This document shows, one piece after another, positions 36,809 through 48,541 of a stretch of 64,000 nt of DNA (position 1 is the stretch's first letter; each line of letters starts with the position of its first letter). Made by a program: the position numbers and the translations under genes. The stretch comes from Atopobium sp. oral taxon 199 str. F0494 (GTDB lineage: Bacteria > Actinomycetota > Coriobacteriia > Coriobacteriales > Atopobiaceae), in contig NZ_KE150486.1 in NCBI RefSeq assembly GCF_000411555.1, positions 496,001 through 560,000 of the forward strand, in the 5' to 3' direction. The notes below the pieces were generated by a model. That model saw only the letters and a list, made by a program, of their open reading frames with translations, was not told the origin of the DNA and ran no database searches.

Positions 36809-39622
36809 CTATTCAATCGTGCTCTGCGCAACCACCTCATGACAGCGGTGGCAGAGATGATCCTCACCAAGATTGCGCCAGTTCCAGCAACGATCACAGC
36901 GCTCTCCGTCCGCCAAAAAGACACTAACGGCAAGCTCGGAGCCTTCCGAAACAGTTACTGCAGAGCATACAAATATCTCGGCAAAGTCTACATGAACATC
37001 ATTTACGCATTGGAATGCCTCAGCGGGAAGCACCACCTCGGCGCGCGTTGCCTGCGTGGTCTTTTCTGTAATCTCCCCGGCCTCAAGTGCCGTCTCATAT
37101 GCCTTGGTGTATGCCGCACGAGCATCGGAGAGTACCTGGTAGGCAGGAAGCAGCGACTCATATTCTAAGCGTGTTAAGGGTGCCTGGTACCAATCGAGAA
37201 GTGCTGCAAATTTCTGACCATCGCGCAGAGATTCAGGTAAAAACTCCATTGCCTCATCGGTGGTGTATACCAAAATGGGCTGCAAATCATGCACAAGCAT
37301 AGAGAGGATTTCCGCCCACACCGTCTGTGCACAGCGGCGGGACTCAGCATCAGCGGCATCACAATACATGCGGTCTTTGGTGGCATTGAGGTATCCATTG
37401 GAAAGCTCAATGATGTAGTCGTAGAGCACGCGGAAAACGTTGTTAAAACGATATCCCTCATATGCCTCGGTTACAGCATCATGCACCTCGCACATGCGAG
37501 CCAGTACCAAACGATCATACGCAGTAAGTTTTGCAACAGGAACAGCATCAGTTGCAGGATTAAATTGACCTTCAAGCTCACCTAAAAGGAAGCGAATGGT
37601 ATTGCGGAAACGACGATAGGCATCTCCAACCTGAGTCAAAATAGCATCATCGCAAGGAACGTCATTGGAAGTATCAACAGAGGCAACCCACAGGCGCAAA
37701 ACATCTGCACCACGCTCGGCGCACACCTCGTTGGGGTCAATAACATTACCCAAAGACTTACTCATCTTGCGGCCTTGACCGTCAAGGGTGAAGCCCTGAG
37801 AGACGACGGCTTTATATGGTGCCATGTCATACGCACCCACAGACGTCATGAGAGAGCTCATAAACCATCCGCGGTGCTGATCCGAGCCTTCCAAATACAT
37901 ATCGGCCGGGAAACGAAGTTCAGGCCGATGCTTGCACACCGCCGTATGGGAAACGCCTGAATCCCACCACACGTCCAGGATGTCCTTATTGGCTTTGAGA
38001 TGGTGCCCACCACATTGAGGGCAGGTGCACGCATCCCCTAAATAACTTGCAGGATCGTCGGTAAACCAAGCGTCGGAGCCCTTCTCCCTAAAGAGCTTGA
38101 TTACCGCGTCAAGCGTATCATCGTTGATGATTGTCTCGCCGCAGTCCTCGCAGGTATAGGCAGGAATTGGTACACCCCAGTTGCGCTGGCGAGAAATACA
38201 CCAGTCGGGACGTCCCTCAACCATCGAGCCAATACGCTTTACGGCATTTGCAGGATAGAAGGCTACCTTAGACAGCTCATCGAGCGCCTCCTGACGGAGG
38301 TTGGTCTTATCCATAGAAACAAACCATTGACTGGTGGCACGGAAGATAACGGGATTCTTGCAGCGCCAACAGTGCGGATAGCTGTGGGTAATGTCTTCTG
38401 CGAGAATAAGCACGCCGCGCTCACGCAACCACTCAACAATGACAGGATTTGCCTCATTGACCTCCATGCCTGAGAAGGGACCGCCCGTACCGGGTCCTTC
38501 TCCGGTAAAGAAATGGCCGTCATCGTCAACCGGCATGGTCTGGGGAATATCAAACTTTACGCCGGCATTGTAGTCGTCAACGCCGTGGCCGGGTGCTGAG
38601 TGGACAACGCCGGTACCATCATCAAGGGTTACATAGTCGGCATAGATAAACGTACCTTCGCGGCCCTGCTCGCCAAAGATGGGTTGCTTGTAGGTATTAC
38701 CCGCAAGCTCAGCGCCGGTCTTTTGCCAGGTATTGCCGCTTGGGTCTTTTGCCAGAGTATAGCTGTCGTAGCCAAACTTATCGGCACATTTTTGTGCAAG
38801 CGCCTCTGCCACGATCTCAACATGACCGTCAGAAAGCTCAAGCGCCACGTAGGTTGCTTCAGGATGCAGAATGACCGCCTCATCTGCCGGCAATGTCCAA
38901 GGCGTCGTAGTCCAGATGTCAACCCATGTTTTACCTACATACGCCTCAAGGCCTTCAGGAACGCTCGTAAGTTCAAAGCGAACAAAAATGGCCATGGAGG
39001 TGACGTCGTGGTATTCAATCTCTGCCTCAGCCAAAGCGGTATGGCAGTGTGTACACCAGTGCACCGGCTTGGTCCCGCGATATACCGAACCCTTGTCAAA
39101 GATGGCCTTAAAAATCTCAATATCGGTTGCATCGTAATCAGGCGCATACGTCAGATACGGATCGTCCCACTTTGCCAAAACGCCAAGACGCTTAAAACCC
39201 TGGCGCTGCGTGTCAACCTGCTCAACGGCCATCTTTCGGCAGAGTTCACGAATCTTTTCCGTAGGCAGTGCATTGAACTTCTCGGTGCCGAGCATTTCCT
39301 CAACCTTATGCTCAATGGGCTGACCGTGGCAGTCCCAGCCGGGGATATAGGGAGTTTGAAAACCGCGCATGGCCTTGTAGCGGTTGATGATGTCTTTGGA
39401 AATTTTGTTCTGTGCATGGCCCAGGTGAATGGGGCCATTGGCATAGGGAGGGCCATCGTGGAGCACGAACTTCTCGTGACCCTCGTTCTTCTTCATAAGC
39501 AGCTCATAGAGGGCATTTTGGTTCCACAAAGCCAAACGCTTGGGCTCATTTTGCGCCAGCGATGCACGCATGGGAAATCCTGTACGTGGCAAGTTTGTGG
39601 TCTTCTTATACTCGTTTGCCAT
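36809..39622 (-). CDS. ileS: Isoleucyl-tRNA synthetase
   Basis: Charges tRNA-Ile. The 937-residue class I enzyme has HIGH as HLGH in GPIHLGHAQNKISKDI (about 65), and KMSKS in GRKMSKSLGNVIDP (about 600). The CP1 editing domain contains TTPWTLPADEAV. A C-terminal zinc finger is present (CDRCWNWRNLG, then LCHRCHEVV). This is the bacterial type I form with a C-terminal zinc site. ATG 39622 is chosen; AAAGG lies upstream. A T-box leader with an isoleucine specifier precedes it. Confidence 0.96.
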   Translation of the reverse strand: MANEYKKTTNLPRTGFPMRASLAQNEPKRLALWNQNALYELLMKKNEGHEKFVLHDGPPYANGPIHLGHAQNKISKDIINRYKAMRGFQTPYIPGWDCHGQPIEHKVEEMLGTEKFNALPTEKIRELCRKMAVEQVDTQRQGFKRLGVLAKWDDPYLTYAPDYDATDIEIFKAIFDKGSVYRGTKPVHWCTHCHTALAEAEIEYHDVTSMAIFVRFELTSVPEGLEAYVGKTWVDIWTTTPWTLPADEAVILHPEATYVALELSDGHVEIVAEALAQKCADKFGYDSYTLAKDPSGNTWQKTGAELAGNTYKQPIFGEQGREGTFIYADYVTLDDGTGVVHSAPGHGVDDYNAGVKFDIPQTMPVDDDGHFFTGEGPGTGGPFSGMEVNEANPVIVEWLRERGVLILAEDITHSYPHCWRCKNPVIFRATSQWFVSMDKTNLRQEALDELSKVAFYPANAVKRIGSMVEGRPDWCISRQRNWGVPIPAYTCEDCGETIINDDTLDAVIKLFREKGSDAWFTDDPASYLGDACTCPQCGGHHLKANKDILDVWWDSGVSHTAVCKHRPELRFPADMYLEGSDQHRGWFMSSLMTSVGAYDMAPYKAVVSQGFTLDGQGRKMSKSLGNVIDPNEVCAERGADVLRLWVASVDTSNDVPCDDAILTQVGDAYRRFRNTIRFLLGELEGQFNPATDAVPVAKLTAYDRLVLARMCEVHDAVTEAYEGYRFNNVFRVLYDYIIELSNGYLNATKDRMYCDAADAESRRCAQTVWAEILSMLVHDLQPILVYTTDEAMEFLPESLRDGQKFAALLDWYQAPLTRLEYESLLPAYQVLSDARAAYTKAYETALEAGEITEKTTQATRAEVVLPAEAFQCVNDVHVDFAEIFVCSAVTVSEGSELAVSVFLADGERCDRCWNWRNLGEDHLCHRCHEVVAQSTIE

Positions 39623-39644
39623 CCAAAACAACCTTTCTGGGCAC

Positions 39645-39905
39645 AAAAAAGCGCCCGTCCCCTGTTGCTGGGACGAAGCGCTTACGTCTACACTTCGCTT
39701 GTAACCACCCAGCGGCGAATGATCGCATACTCGGTTGGTCTGTTACGGCGACCATATCCGGCAGCATCTACTTACGCTTGGACGAGAAGATCTTCTCGCC
39801 ACGCTTTTGAACTGCAGCTCCAAGGTGATTTTCACACGGACGCAAACGCGGGCTCTCAGCTTTCCCACTCTCTGTAGTTTGCGCTGCCCGGGCTACTCTC
39901 CTCTT
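39645..39905 (-). ncRNA. T-box leader of ileS (transcriptional, Ile specifier)
   Basis: The minus strand carries Stem I features (ACAGAGAGTGGG, CTGAGAGCCC) and a specifier loop with ATC (39829-39827, an isoleucine codon). The T-box core is TGGGTGGTTAC, whose UGGU (39707-39704) can pair with the ACCA end of uncharged tRNA-Ile. A terminator follows: AAGCGC and CGTCCC arms, then U6 just before the ribosome site. A 16-bp palindrome CGAGAAGATCTTCTCG (39783-39798) forms a hairpin between the specifier and T-box regions. ileS should therefore be induced on isoleucine starvation. Confidence 0.88.
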
Positions 39906-40150
39906 CACAGCCGATGTGCATCATAGTAGCACGCCTGCCATAGAATGCCACCCCTCAATTTGCCTGTTAACAGTTCGTTCATGTACAAAACTTTCTGTAA
40001 AACTTCTCGGCAGCTATGAAGTCTCTTGCTTTGGAGATGTTGGTATTGGCGGTTAAGGCCATCAAAATTGGGTAGAACTATTTCACTATGTGTGTGGCCC
40101 TGCGTCAGATTCTGCAGAGCCATATAGCCCAAAGGTAAGAAAGGCTGTGT
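39906..40150. other. Divergent control region between ileS leader and ftsH
   Basis: This 245-bp stretch holds no gene. On the minus strand TGCTACTAT near 39930 could be an extended -10 for the ileS T-box transcript. On the plus strand AGAAAGG just before 40151 is the ftsH ribosome site. I could not identify a convincing ftsH promoter. Confidence 0.4.
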
Positions 40151-42130
40151 ATGGACAACGACAACAAGCGACGCAGATCGATGTTGCTTTATGTACTCCT
40201 TGCTATCGTCGTATATCTCGCGATAAACCAAGGTCTTTTGCCCAATGTAACAAAATCACAGGTGCAGGACGTTTCGTATAGTCAGTTTCTGAGCGACGTC
40301 AATGACGGCAAAGTTAAGAAAGTCGATCTTAATGACAGCACCAAGGTTATCCGCTTCACTGAAGGAGAAGGCGACTCGGAGAAAATCTATACTACCAAGG
40401 CGTTTCCCAACGACGTTAACCTGGTAAAGACCCTTCAAGAGAAGGGCGTTGATTTCTCCGCCACCATCCCTGATCCTACGGCAAACCTGTGGATGAGTAT
40501 TTTGATTGAGTTTGGCATACCGCTTGTCATCTTCCTGGTTGCCGGATACTTTGTGAACCGCGCGTTAAAACGTGCCATGGGCGATGATAATCCGTCCATG
40601 AACTTCGGCGGCGGCAACCCGTTTGGCGGATTTGGCGGCGGTCTGGGGCGCTCCAACGCTAAGGAAATTAAGGGCGAAGATACCGGTGTCACGTTCAAGG
40701 ACGTTGCCGGCCAGGAAGAAGCCAAAGAATCCATGCAGGAGATTGTCGGATTCTTGAAGACTCCCGACAAATACACCGAGATTGGTGCGCGCAGTCCGCG
40801 AGGCGCGCTTTTGGTAGGGCCCCCGGGCACCGGCAAAACGCTCATCGCCAAGGCCGTTGCCGGCGAAGCGGAAGTTCCTTTCTTCCAGATCGCGGGTTCT
40901 GAATTTGTCGAAATGTTTGTCGGACGCGGCGCTGCAAAAGTCCGCGACCTCTTCAAACAGGCAAATGAAAAGGCTCCTTGCATTATCTTTATTGACGAGA
41001 TAGACGCGGTTGGTAAGCGTCGCGACGCCTCACTGAACACCAACGATGAGCGCGAGCAAACCTTAAATCAGCTGCTCTCTGAGATGGATGGCTTTGACAA
41101 CCATAAAGGCATTGTCGTTTTAGCGGCAACCAACCGTCCCGAGACGCTGGACCAGGCACTGCTTCGTCCTGGCCGTTTTGACCGGCGCATTCCTGTGGAG
41201 CTTCCCGACCTCGCCGGCCGCGAGGACATCCTTAAGGTTCACGCCAACGACGTCAAGATGGAGCCCGGCGTAGACCTTTCCCTTGTAGCTAAATCAACGC
41301 CCGGCGCTTCCGGCGCTGACCTCGCGAATATCATCAACGAAGCGGCCTTGCGCGCCGTCCGTATGGGACGCCGCCGCGTTACCACAGAAGACCTTACTGA
41401 GTCTGTTGACGTTGTTATCGCCGGCGCTAAGAAAAAGAACGCCGTCCTCACTGAGCATGAAAAAGATGTGGTCGCCTATCACGAGACCGGTCATGCCATC
41501 GTCGGAGCTCTGCAAAAGGGATCGGCGCCGGTAACCAAGATTACAATCGTCCCGCGTACCTCAGGCGCCTTAGGCTTTACTATGCAGGTTGATGATGACG
41601 AGAAGCACCTCATGAGCCGCAGTGAGGCCATGAATGAAATCGCCGTGCTTTGTGGCGGCCGCGCCGCTGAGGAGCTGATCTTCGGTGAAATGACCAATGG
41701 TGCATCAAATGACATTGAGCGCGCCACAGGCATTGCTCGCGCTATGGTTACGCAATACGGCATGTCAGATAAGCTCGGTATGGTCACCCTTTCTCAGCAG
41801 CAAAGCCGCTACCTTGGCGGCGGATCATCGCTTACCTGTTCTGAAAAAACCGCCGAGGAGATCGACGAGGAAGTTCGTCGCATTGTTGAAGAGTGCCACC
41901 AGACTGCCTTAAAAACGCTGCAGGAAAATCGCTTTAAACTCCATGAAATTGCTCATTACCTGCAGAAAAAGGAAACCATTACCGGTGAGGAGTTTATGAA
42001 CATCTTAAACCGTGATAACGGTTTTGGCTCCACGCTTGACACGTCCTCGCAAGACAGCGCAAACGCCTCAGACGCTGCGCCTCACCATAGCACCGAAAAC
42101 GAGCATGGCACCGGAAGTGAGCGTTTCTAA
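40151..42130 (+). CDS. ftsH: Membrane-bound ATP-dependent zinc protease FtsH
   Basis: Hexameric AAA+ protease degrading membrane and short-lived proteins. The 659-residue protein has two membrane spans (about 10-28 and 115-135) around an extracytoplasmic domain. The AAA module has GPPGTGKT (about 222-229), [10 protein letters not shown] (Walker B) and the SRH. The M41 protease domain has HETGH (about 444-448), with a distal metal ligand in the [14 protein letters not shown] region. The tail after about 620 is Ser/His/Asn-rich. It is transcribed alone on the plus strand. Confidence 0.96.
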   Translation: MDNDNKRRRSMLLYVLLAIVVYLAINQGLLPNVTKSQVQDVSYSQFLSDVNDGKVKKVDLNDSTKVIRFTEGEGDSEKIYTTKAFPNDVNLVKTLQEKGVDFSATIPDPTANLWMSILIEFGIPLVIFLVAGYFVNRALKRAMGDDNPSMNFGGGNPFGGFGGGLGRSNAKEIKGEDTGVTFKDVAGQEEAKESMQEIVGFLKTPDKYTEIGARSPRGALLVGPPGTGKTLIAKAVAGEAEVPFFQIAGSEFVEMFVGRGAAKVRDLFKQANEKAPCIIFIDEIDAVGKRRDASLNTNDEREQTLNQLLSEMDGFDNHKGIVVLAATNRPETLDQALLRPGRFDRRIPVELPDLAGREDILKVHANDVKMEPGVDLSLVAKSTPGASGADLANIINEAALRAVRMGRRRVTTEDLTESVDVVIAGAKKKNAVLTEHEKDVVAYHETGHAIVGALQKGSAPVTKITIVPRTSGALGFTMQVDDDEKHLMSRSEAMNEIAVLCGGRAAEELIFGEMTNGASNDIERATGIARAMVTQYGMSDKLGMVTLSQQQSRYLGGGSSLTCSEKTAEEIDEEVRRIVEECHQTALKTLQENRFKLHEIAHYLQKKETITGEEFMNILNRDNGFGSTLDTSSQDSANASDAAPHHSTENEHGTGSERF

Positions 42131-42167
42131 AGAGTTATAGAAAAGATACATCGTTCTATACGCATTT

Positions 42168-42231
42168 GACCTTGGCTGAGATTTTCGCAGGATTTGAAAA
42201 CTGCATTTCAATCTTAGCCAAGGTCATTTTT
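42168..42231. terminator. Terminator after ftsH
   Basis: Long inverted repeat with 10-bp arms GACCTTGGCT / AGCCAAGGTC, extended inside by a partly paired region and followed by ATTTTT on the plus strand. It lies about 40 bp after the ftsH stop. Confidence 0.8.
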
Positions 42232-42253
42232 AGGATAAGCCGACAACAACTTT

Positions 42254-42284
42254 GAATGTACTTTTCAGCTTCGAATGTACTTTT
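42254..42284 (+). repeat. Tandem 12-bp direct repeat
   Basis: GAATGTACTTTT occurs at 42254-42265 and again at 42273-42284, 19 bp apart, in the short gap between ftsH and clpX. The two copies are too few and too isolated to suggest a defined element. Confidence 0.6.
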
Positions 42285-42301
42285 AGGGTGAGTCACTCAC
42301 T

Positions 42302-42334
42302 TTGATGCCCGCTGATTTCACTGACGGGCATCAA
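42302..42334. other. Hairpin downstream of clpX
   Basis: Perfect 10-bp arms TTGATGCCCG / CGGGCATCAA around a 13-base loop, close to the clpX stop. Neither side has a true U-run, so it could be a weak terminator or a 3'-stabilising structure. Confidence 0.5.
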
Positions 42335-42350
42335 TTTCACTCACGGCTTG

Positions 42351-43655
42351 TTAGTTTCGACTCCCCTTTTTTCCTTTTACCAGCTCAGGGGACTTCTCGC
42401 CACCAACGCTTTCTGGCGTCACAACAACGCGCGTAATATCCAAATCGGACGGCAAATCAAACATAGTTTCCTGAAGCGTTGATTCGCAGATAGCGCGCAA
42501 ACCGCGGGCGCCGGTTCCGCGCTCGAGCGCCTTCCGGGCGATTTCGCGCAGAGCGTCATCGGTAAATTCAAGGTCGACGCCTTCAAGATCAAACATGCGC
42601 CGATACTGCTTGACCAGTGCGTTTTTCGGCTCAGTAAGAATGCTCACAAGATCATCCTCATTGAGCTCGCGTGTAGATGTGATGACGGGAATGCGGCCCA
42701 GCAGCTCGGGAATCATGCCGAACTTATGCAGATCCTGGGGCATCACCTTAGCGATAAGCTCAGACTCTCCCTGCTTAAAACGGTCTGCAACATCGGAGTT
42801 GAAGCCAATCCCCTTTTTGCCGATACGATCCGCAATAATCTTATCTAGACCGACAAAGGCGCCGCCACAGATAAAGAGAATATTCGTAGTATCAATGTGA
42901 ATAAGCTCCTGTTGGGGATGCTTGCGGCCACCTGTTGGAGGCACGCTTGCTTCAGTTCCCTCCAGAATCTTCAAGAGAGCCTGCTGGACTCCCTCACCGG
43001 AGACGTCTCGCGTAATGGAAAGGTTTTCCGCCTTACGGGCAATCTTGTCGATCTCGTCGATATAGACGATACCAACCTGCGCACGTTCAACGTTTCCATC
43101 AGCCGCCGTGATGAGCTTCAAAAGAATGTTCTCAACATCCTCGCCGACATAGCCGGCTTCCGTAAGCGTAGTAGCGTCGGCAATGGCAAAAGGAACTTCC
43201 AGAAAACGAGCGAGCGTCTGAGCGAGCAAGGTCTTGCCGGTACCGGTGGGACCAAGCAGCAAAATGTTAGACTTCGCGATCTCTACGTCCTCATCGTCCT
43301 CTGAGGGCTCATCATTGCCCGAAAGGATACGGCGATAGTGGTTATACACCGCGACGGACATGGCGCGCTTAGCGTCTTCCTGACCCATAACATACTGCGA
43401 AAGCTCGTTATAAATTTCATGCGGCGTAGGAAGATTTTTGATAGGAGGCTCATCTGTGGAATCGGCAAGTTCAGCCTCTTCCATTTCGAGCTCAAACGAG
43501 TCGTTGATCATATCACTGCAGGTACGCACGCATTCATCGCAGATGCACACGCCGTCAGGACCTTGAATGAGCTTATTGACCTGGCTGCGACTTTTGCCAC
43601 AGAAGGTACAGCGCATTTCTTGGTCGTCAAAGGGAAAACTCTGCTTTTTAGACAT
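42351..43655 (-). CDS. clpX: ClpX, ATPase subunit of ClpXP protease
   Basis: AAA+ unfoldase that feeds substrates to ClpP. The 434-residue protein begins with a C4 zinc-binding domain ([11 protein letters not shown], then [10 protein letters not shown]). The AAA domain has [15 protein letters not shown] (about 135-149), YIDEIDKIA, the pore-loop region GYVGEDVE and the RRGTGAR-like sensor region [14 protein letters not shown]. It follows clpP by 12 bp; tig-clpP-clpX is the classical order. Confidence 0.96.
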   Translation of the reverse strand: MSKKQSFPFDDQEMRCTFCGKSRSQVNKLIQGPDGVCICDECVRTCSDMINDSFELEMEEAELADSTDEPPIKNLPTPHEIYNELSQYVMGQEDAKRAMSVAVYNHYRRILSGNDEPSEDDEDVEIAKSNILLLGPTGTGKTLLAQTLARFLEVPFAIADATTLTEAGYVGEDVENILLKLITAADGNVERAQVGIVYIDEIDKIARKAENLSITRDVSGEGVQQALLKILEGTEASVPPTGGRKHPQQELIHIDTTNILFICGGAFVGLDKIIADRIGKKGIGFNSDVADRFKQGESELIAKVMPQDLHKFGMIPELLGRIPVITSTRELNEDDLVSILTEPKNALVKQYRRMFDLEGVDLEFTDDALREIARKALERGTGARGLRAICESTLQETMFDLPSDLDITRVVVTPESVGGEKSPELVKGKKGSRN

Positions 43656-43667
43656 TACCGTAGTCCC

Positions 43668-44288
43668 TTACTCAGCCTTTGATTGATCGCTACGGGAAGA
43701 AATAACGCGGTCTACAAGACCGTATTCAGCCGCCTCCTGGGCACGCATGTAATTATCGCGCTCGGTATCGACGTTAATCTTCTCAAGCGGCTGGCCGGTA
43801 TACTCTGAGAGCACCTCATTAAGATGTTGGCGAATCCATTTTGTCTCATCGGCGATAATCTGAATGTCGGTCTGCTGCCCCTGAACACCGCTTGACGGCT
43901 GGTGGATAAGGACCATGGAATTCGGAAGCGCCAGACGCTTGCCCTTCGCGCCAGCGGCAAGAAGAACGGCGGCCATTGAAGCGGCCATACCAACGCAGAT
44001 AGTCGAAACATCAGGCTTGATAAAATTCATCGTATCAAGGATACCAAGACCCGCATAGACGTCTCCGCCAGGAGAGTCAATGTAGAGCGAGATGTCCTTA
44101 TCGGGATCTTGACTCTCAAGATGCAAAAGCTGCGCAATCACAAGGTTTGCAGAATCGCGTGTCACAGGCTCACCAAGAAACACGATGCGGTCGTTCAGCA
44201 GGCGGGAGTAAATGTCGTAGCTGCGCTCACCGCGCGGAGTCTGCTCAATAACGTACGGAATGAGCGGGGTATCAGTTGGAAAGTTCAT
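43668..44288 (-). CDS. clpP: ClpP protease proteolytic subunit
   Basis: Serine peptidase forming the double-heptamer chamber of ClpXP. The 206-residue protein has the catalytic serine in [14 protein letters not shown] (about residue 103) and the histidine in [10 protein letters not shown] (about 128). The oxyanion-hole glycines lie in [10 protein letters not shown]. The N-terminal [21 protein letters not shown] is typical of the mature enzyme, so little or no propeptide is removed. It lies between tig and clpX. Confidence 0.96.
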   Translation of the reverse strand: MNFPTDTPLIPYVIEQTPRGERSYDIYSRLLNDRIVFLGEPVTRDSANLVIAQLLHLESQDPDKDISLYIDSPGGDVYAGLGILDTMNFIKPDVSTICVGMAASMAAVLLAAGAKGKRLALPNSMVLIHQPSSGVQGQQTDIQIIADETKWIRQHLNEVLSEYTGQPLEKINVDTERDNYMRAQEAAEYGLVDRVISSRSDQSKAE

Positions 44289-44320
44289 ACATCCTCCTTG
44301 TTATATCAGTCTTTACAAGG

Positions 44321-44354
44321 ATACCCCGAGATAGTATGTTCTATCCCGGGGTAT
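44321..44354. other. Hairpin between tig and clpP
   Basis: Arms ATACCCCG-x-GATAG / CTATC-x-CGGGGTAT give 13 pairs around the loop TATGTT, about 30 bp after the tig stop. There is no U-run on the minus strand, so partial termination or mRNA processing between tig and clpPX is more likely than full termination. Confidence 0.6.
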
Positions 44355-44381
44355 AGAAATCAACTAAAGTTTTACGCCGTG

Positions 44382-45800
44382 TTACTCAGCGTCTTTCGCA
44401 GGCTCCTGGGCATCCTTATCTTTCTTGACAGCCTTCTCCTTTTTTGCGGTAGTCTTCTTCTCGGCCTTCTTGCCCTTTGCAGCCTCGGCATCCTGCTCGG
44501 CAATCTCATCTTTTACGGTAACCTGAGCGTTGTCGCGAAGCCAGTCAAGCGCCTTGGAACGACGGATAGACTCACGAATTGCCGGAAGACGGCCAGCGCT
44601 GCGCCACTCCTCAATGGTCTTCTCGACATCCTTAACGCCCGCCTTCTCGAACTCGGCGCGAACATCGTCATTAGTGGCCTTGATATCCTGATTGCGAGCA
44701 ATCGCATCAAGAGCCAGGGATTGACGAGCACGCTCATCTGCCTGCTCCTGAAGGTCTTTAATAAAGTCATCGGTCTTAATACCGCGGGCAGCAAGGAACA
44801 TATCAAGGGTTGCTCCCTGACGCTGCAGGTTATTGAGGAACTCCTGAGCAATCTCATTGAAGATCTCGTTTTTGTACTCGGCGGGAACCTCATCAAGCTG
44901 CAGGCGCTTGCCCATCTCTTCAACAACACGGTCTTCCTTAAGCGTCGGAAGAGAATTCTTCTTGTCGGCTTCAATCTCCTCTTTGACAGCGTCGCGAAGT
45001 TTTTCCACGGTGTCAAAACCAAAGTTCTTCTTGGCGAACTCATCGGTCAGCTCTGGCGTAACCGCTTTCTTATGAGCGACAAACGTAACCTTGATGTCGT
45101 AATCATGAGAGTGAACCTCATCGCCATGCGTGTGGCTGTGAGTCCACTTAATCTCCTTTTCTTCGCCCGGCTTCATGCCAATGAGTTCCTTCTGGAACTC
45201 CTCGGGGATCTGAGTACCGTTAAGCGTAATAGTGCGGCCTTCGCCTGCCATGTGAGCAGCGCCTTCAATATTTTCAATATCAAGGGAAACGACATCGCCC
45301 TCTTTAGCGGCGCGTTTCTCCTTTGTATTCTCAAAGGTGGTCTGATAGCTCAAAAGCGTCTTGATCTGACGGTCAATTTCGGCTTCGGTTGCCTCTTCGG
45401 GAGGCATGGTGATAGCCGGCGCGTCGTATGAATCAAGCTGCGCATCGGGACGCACGTTGAACGTCACCTCGTAGGTGTAATCTTTGCCTTCATTCGCAAG
45501 ATTGTCGTCCTTGCCATAATCGCCCTGTCCGATGGGGACAAGATCGAGCTCTTCGAGTACTTGGGGTTCTGCTGTACCAAGAAGATCATTGGTTGCTTGC
45601 GCAAGGACAGCCTCGCGACCAACGATGCTGTCGATAACGGGACGCGGGGCCTTACCCTTGCGGAAACCCTGGAAGGAATATTTGTAAGCGATGTCTTTGT
45701 AAGCCTGCTTGACCGCAGCGTCAACGTCTGCAGCAGGAATAGTGACCTTAACGGCAAGCTTCTGATCTTTTGGCTTGTCAGCGGTAACGGTGATATTCAA
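44382..45800 (-). CDS. tig: Trigger factor (ribosome-associated chaperone)
   Basis: Folding helper at the ribosome exit tunnel with peptidyl-prolyl isomerase activity. The 472-residue protein has the N-terminal ribosome-binding domain with YSFQGFRKGKAPRPVID (signature GFRxGKxP, about residues 39-54). An FKBP-like domain follows (about 150-240, AAKEGDVVSLDIENIEGA) and then the helical C-terminal arm domain. The last ~40 residues are a Lys/Ala-rich extension (GKKAEKKTTAKKEK) beyond the usual end. It is the first gene of tig-clpP-clpX. Confidence 0.95.
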   Translation of the reverse strand: MNITVTADKPKDQKLAVKVTIPAADVDAAVKQAYKDIAYKYSFQGFRKGKAPRPVIDSIVGREAVLAQATNDLLGTAEPQVLEELDLVPIGQGDYGKDDNLANEGKDYTYEVTFNVRPDAQLDSYDAPAITMPPEEATEAEIDRQIKTLLSYQTTFENTKEKRAAKEGDVVSLDIENIEGAAHMAGEGRTITLNGTQIPEEFQKELIGMKPGEEKEIKWTHSHTHGDEVHSHDYDIKVTFVAHKKAVTPELTDEFAKKNFGFDTVEKLRDAVKEEIEADKKNSLPTLKEDRVVEEMGKRLQLDEVPAEYKNEIFNEIAQEFLNNLQRQGATLDMFLAARGIKTDDFIKDLQEQADERARQSLALDAIARNQDIKATNDDVRAEFEKAGVKDVEKTIEEWRSAGRLPAIRESIRRSKALDWLRDNAQVTVKDEIAEQDAEAAKGKKAEKKTTAKKEKAVKKDKDAQEPAKDAE

Positions 45801-45862
45801 CGTTCCTCCAGTGTCTCGAACTTATACATGCTGGATATACCAGCGGTTTTCCAATCTGCCCA

Positions 45863-45948
45863 TGGTGCGGGCGGAGGGAATCGAACCCCCATGGACTCAG
45901 TCCACTAGAACCTAAATCTAGCGCGTCTGCCAATTCCGCCACGCCCGC
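45863..45948 (-). tRNA. tRNA-Leu (TAG)
   Basis: Minus-strand class II tRNA: acceptor GCGGGCG/CGCCCGC, anticodon loop TTTAGGT with TAG, a long variable arm (GTGGACTGAGTCCAT region) and T loop GGTTCGATTCC. Discriminator A and encoded CCA. It lies upstream of tig in the same orientation. Confidence 0.95.
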
Positions 45949-46122
45949 AAAATTCACGTAGCCTTGAAATAATAGCAAACATCCGATAGCTTGCCCGCGA
46001 GAAGTATAAAACCGCTTGATTTTTCACTATTCTCAGCACGCCCCTAAGCTTCTCAGTTTTATCAAAAAAGCAAAACGCTCTAGAATGTCAGCAAACGATA
46101 CATCTCTTGTTTGGCGGTATTC

Positions 46123-46719
46123 ATGTTTCCCGACTTTCTGGATGGCCCAGCTGATGACGTCGCGCAAAGATTGCTCGGTTGTCTATTTACACGCACTGTC
46201 ACCTATGCTGGCGAGAAACACGTGCTGGTCGCGCGTATTGTTGAAACCGAAGCCTATGATGAGAGTGACCCCGCCAGCCACGCCTTTGGCGGCAAAACCG
46301 AGCGTAACGCCGCTATGTACGGACCAGCCGGCCATCTCTACGTCTATCTTTCATACGGCATGCATTTCTGCTGCAATGTAGTCTGTGGCAACAACGCTCA
46401 CGGTGCCGGTGTCCTTATCCGCGCTGTTGAGCCGATCTCAGGAATTGATGTAATGCGCGCACTTCGTGAAAGCAAGAAAGTCCATAAACATTTCTTACGT
46501 GACCGCAATCTCACCAATGGTCCTGGCAAGGTTTGCGCTGCTCTCAGCATTGATTGCGCACTCTACGGTCATGATCTTCATAACGCTCCCCTTGTGCTCT
46601 CTGTCGGTCCCCTTTATGCCAACGAGCACATTCTCGCAACGCCGCGCATCGGCATCAGTAAAAACGCCGATGCGCTCAGGAGGTTTTCCATTGCAGGAAA
46701 TCCTTACGTATCAAAATAA
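46123..46719 (+). CDS. mpg: DNA-3-methyladenine glycosylase (Mpg/AAG family)
   Basis: Base-excision repair enzyme that removes alkylated purines. The ~198-residue protein contains RIVETEAYDESDPASHAFGG (about 33-52, with the catalytic glutamate), TERNAAMYGPAGHLYVYLSYGMHFCCNVV and GAGVLIRAVEP, all hallmarks of the human AAG-like fold. LTNGPGKVCAAL follows. ATG 46123 is used; TTG 46111 is an alternative, and neither has a strong ribosome site. It is the only plus-strand gene between tig and gdhA and appears monocistronic. Confidence 0.9.
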   Translation: MFPDFLDGPADDVAQRLLGCLFTRTVTYAGEKHVLVARIVETEAYDESDPASHAFGGKTERNAAMYGPAGHLYVYLSYGMHFCCNVVCGNNAHGAGVLIRAVEPISGIDVMRALRESKKVHKHFLRDRNLTNGPGKVCAALSIDCALYGHDLHNAPLVLSVGPLYANEHILATPRIGISKNADALRRFSIAGNPYVSK

Positions 46720-46752
46720 TTCATCGCACGCTTTCAGAACACCAACGAACGT

Positions 46753-48225
<1,473 letters not shown>

Positions 48226-48244
48226 CTATACTTTTCTTTCGGCT

Positions 48245-48321
48245 CGGGGTGTAGCGCAGCTTGGTAGCGCAACTGCTTTGGGAGCAGTGGGTCGCTGGTT
48301 CGAATCCAGTCACCCCGACCA
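48245..48321 (+). tRNA. tRNA-Pro (TGG)
   Basis: Acceptor CGGGGTG/CACCCCG, D arm GCGCAGCTTGGTAGCGC, anticodon loop TTTGGGA with TGG, T loop GGTTCGAATCC, discriminator A and encoded CCA. It precedes tRNA-Gly by 22 bp, probably in one transcript. Confidence 0.96.
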
Positions 48322-48343
48322 GCTTTTGTACGTTTTGCTCTAT

Positions 48344-48419
48344 GCGGCGGTAGTTCAATTGGTAGAGCATCAGCCTTCCAAGCTGACTGTTGCGGGTTCG
48401 AGTCCCGTCCGCCGCTCCA
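48344..48419 (+). tRNA. tRNA-Gly (TCC)
   Basis: Acceptor GCGGCGG/CCGCCGC, anticodon loop CTTCCAA with TCC, T loop GGTTCGAGTCC, discriminator T and encoded CCA. A run of T follows directly (TTTTTTCTTTC), which may help end the transcript although no clear stem precedes it. Confidence 0.96.
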
Positions 48420-48541
48420 TTTTTTCTTTCATATCACACGCTTTAAGCTGTAGTTAGCGCTTATGGCACAACGCTTATGGCAAGAAGCGTTACTAACGAC
48501 TAGCGCCCCTACATAAGCCGATACCATTACACAAAACGCCC

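Noticed and set aside
42302-42334. Intrinsic terminator for clpX
   Set aside because: Perfect stem but no U-run on either side; listed only as a hairpin.
44109-45431. 440-codon plus-strand frame opposite tig
   Set aside because: Leu-rich product is the mirror of the Lys/Glu-rich trigger factor; not a gene.
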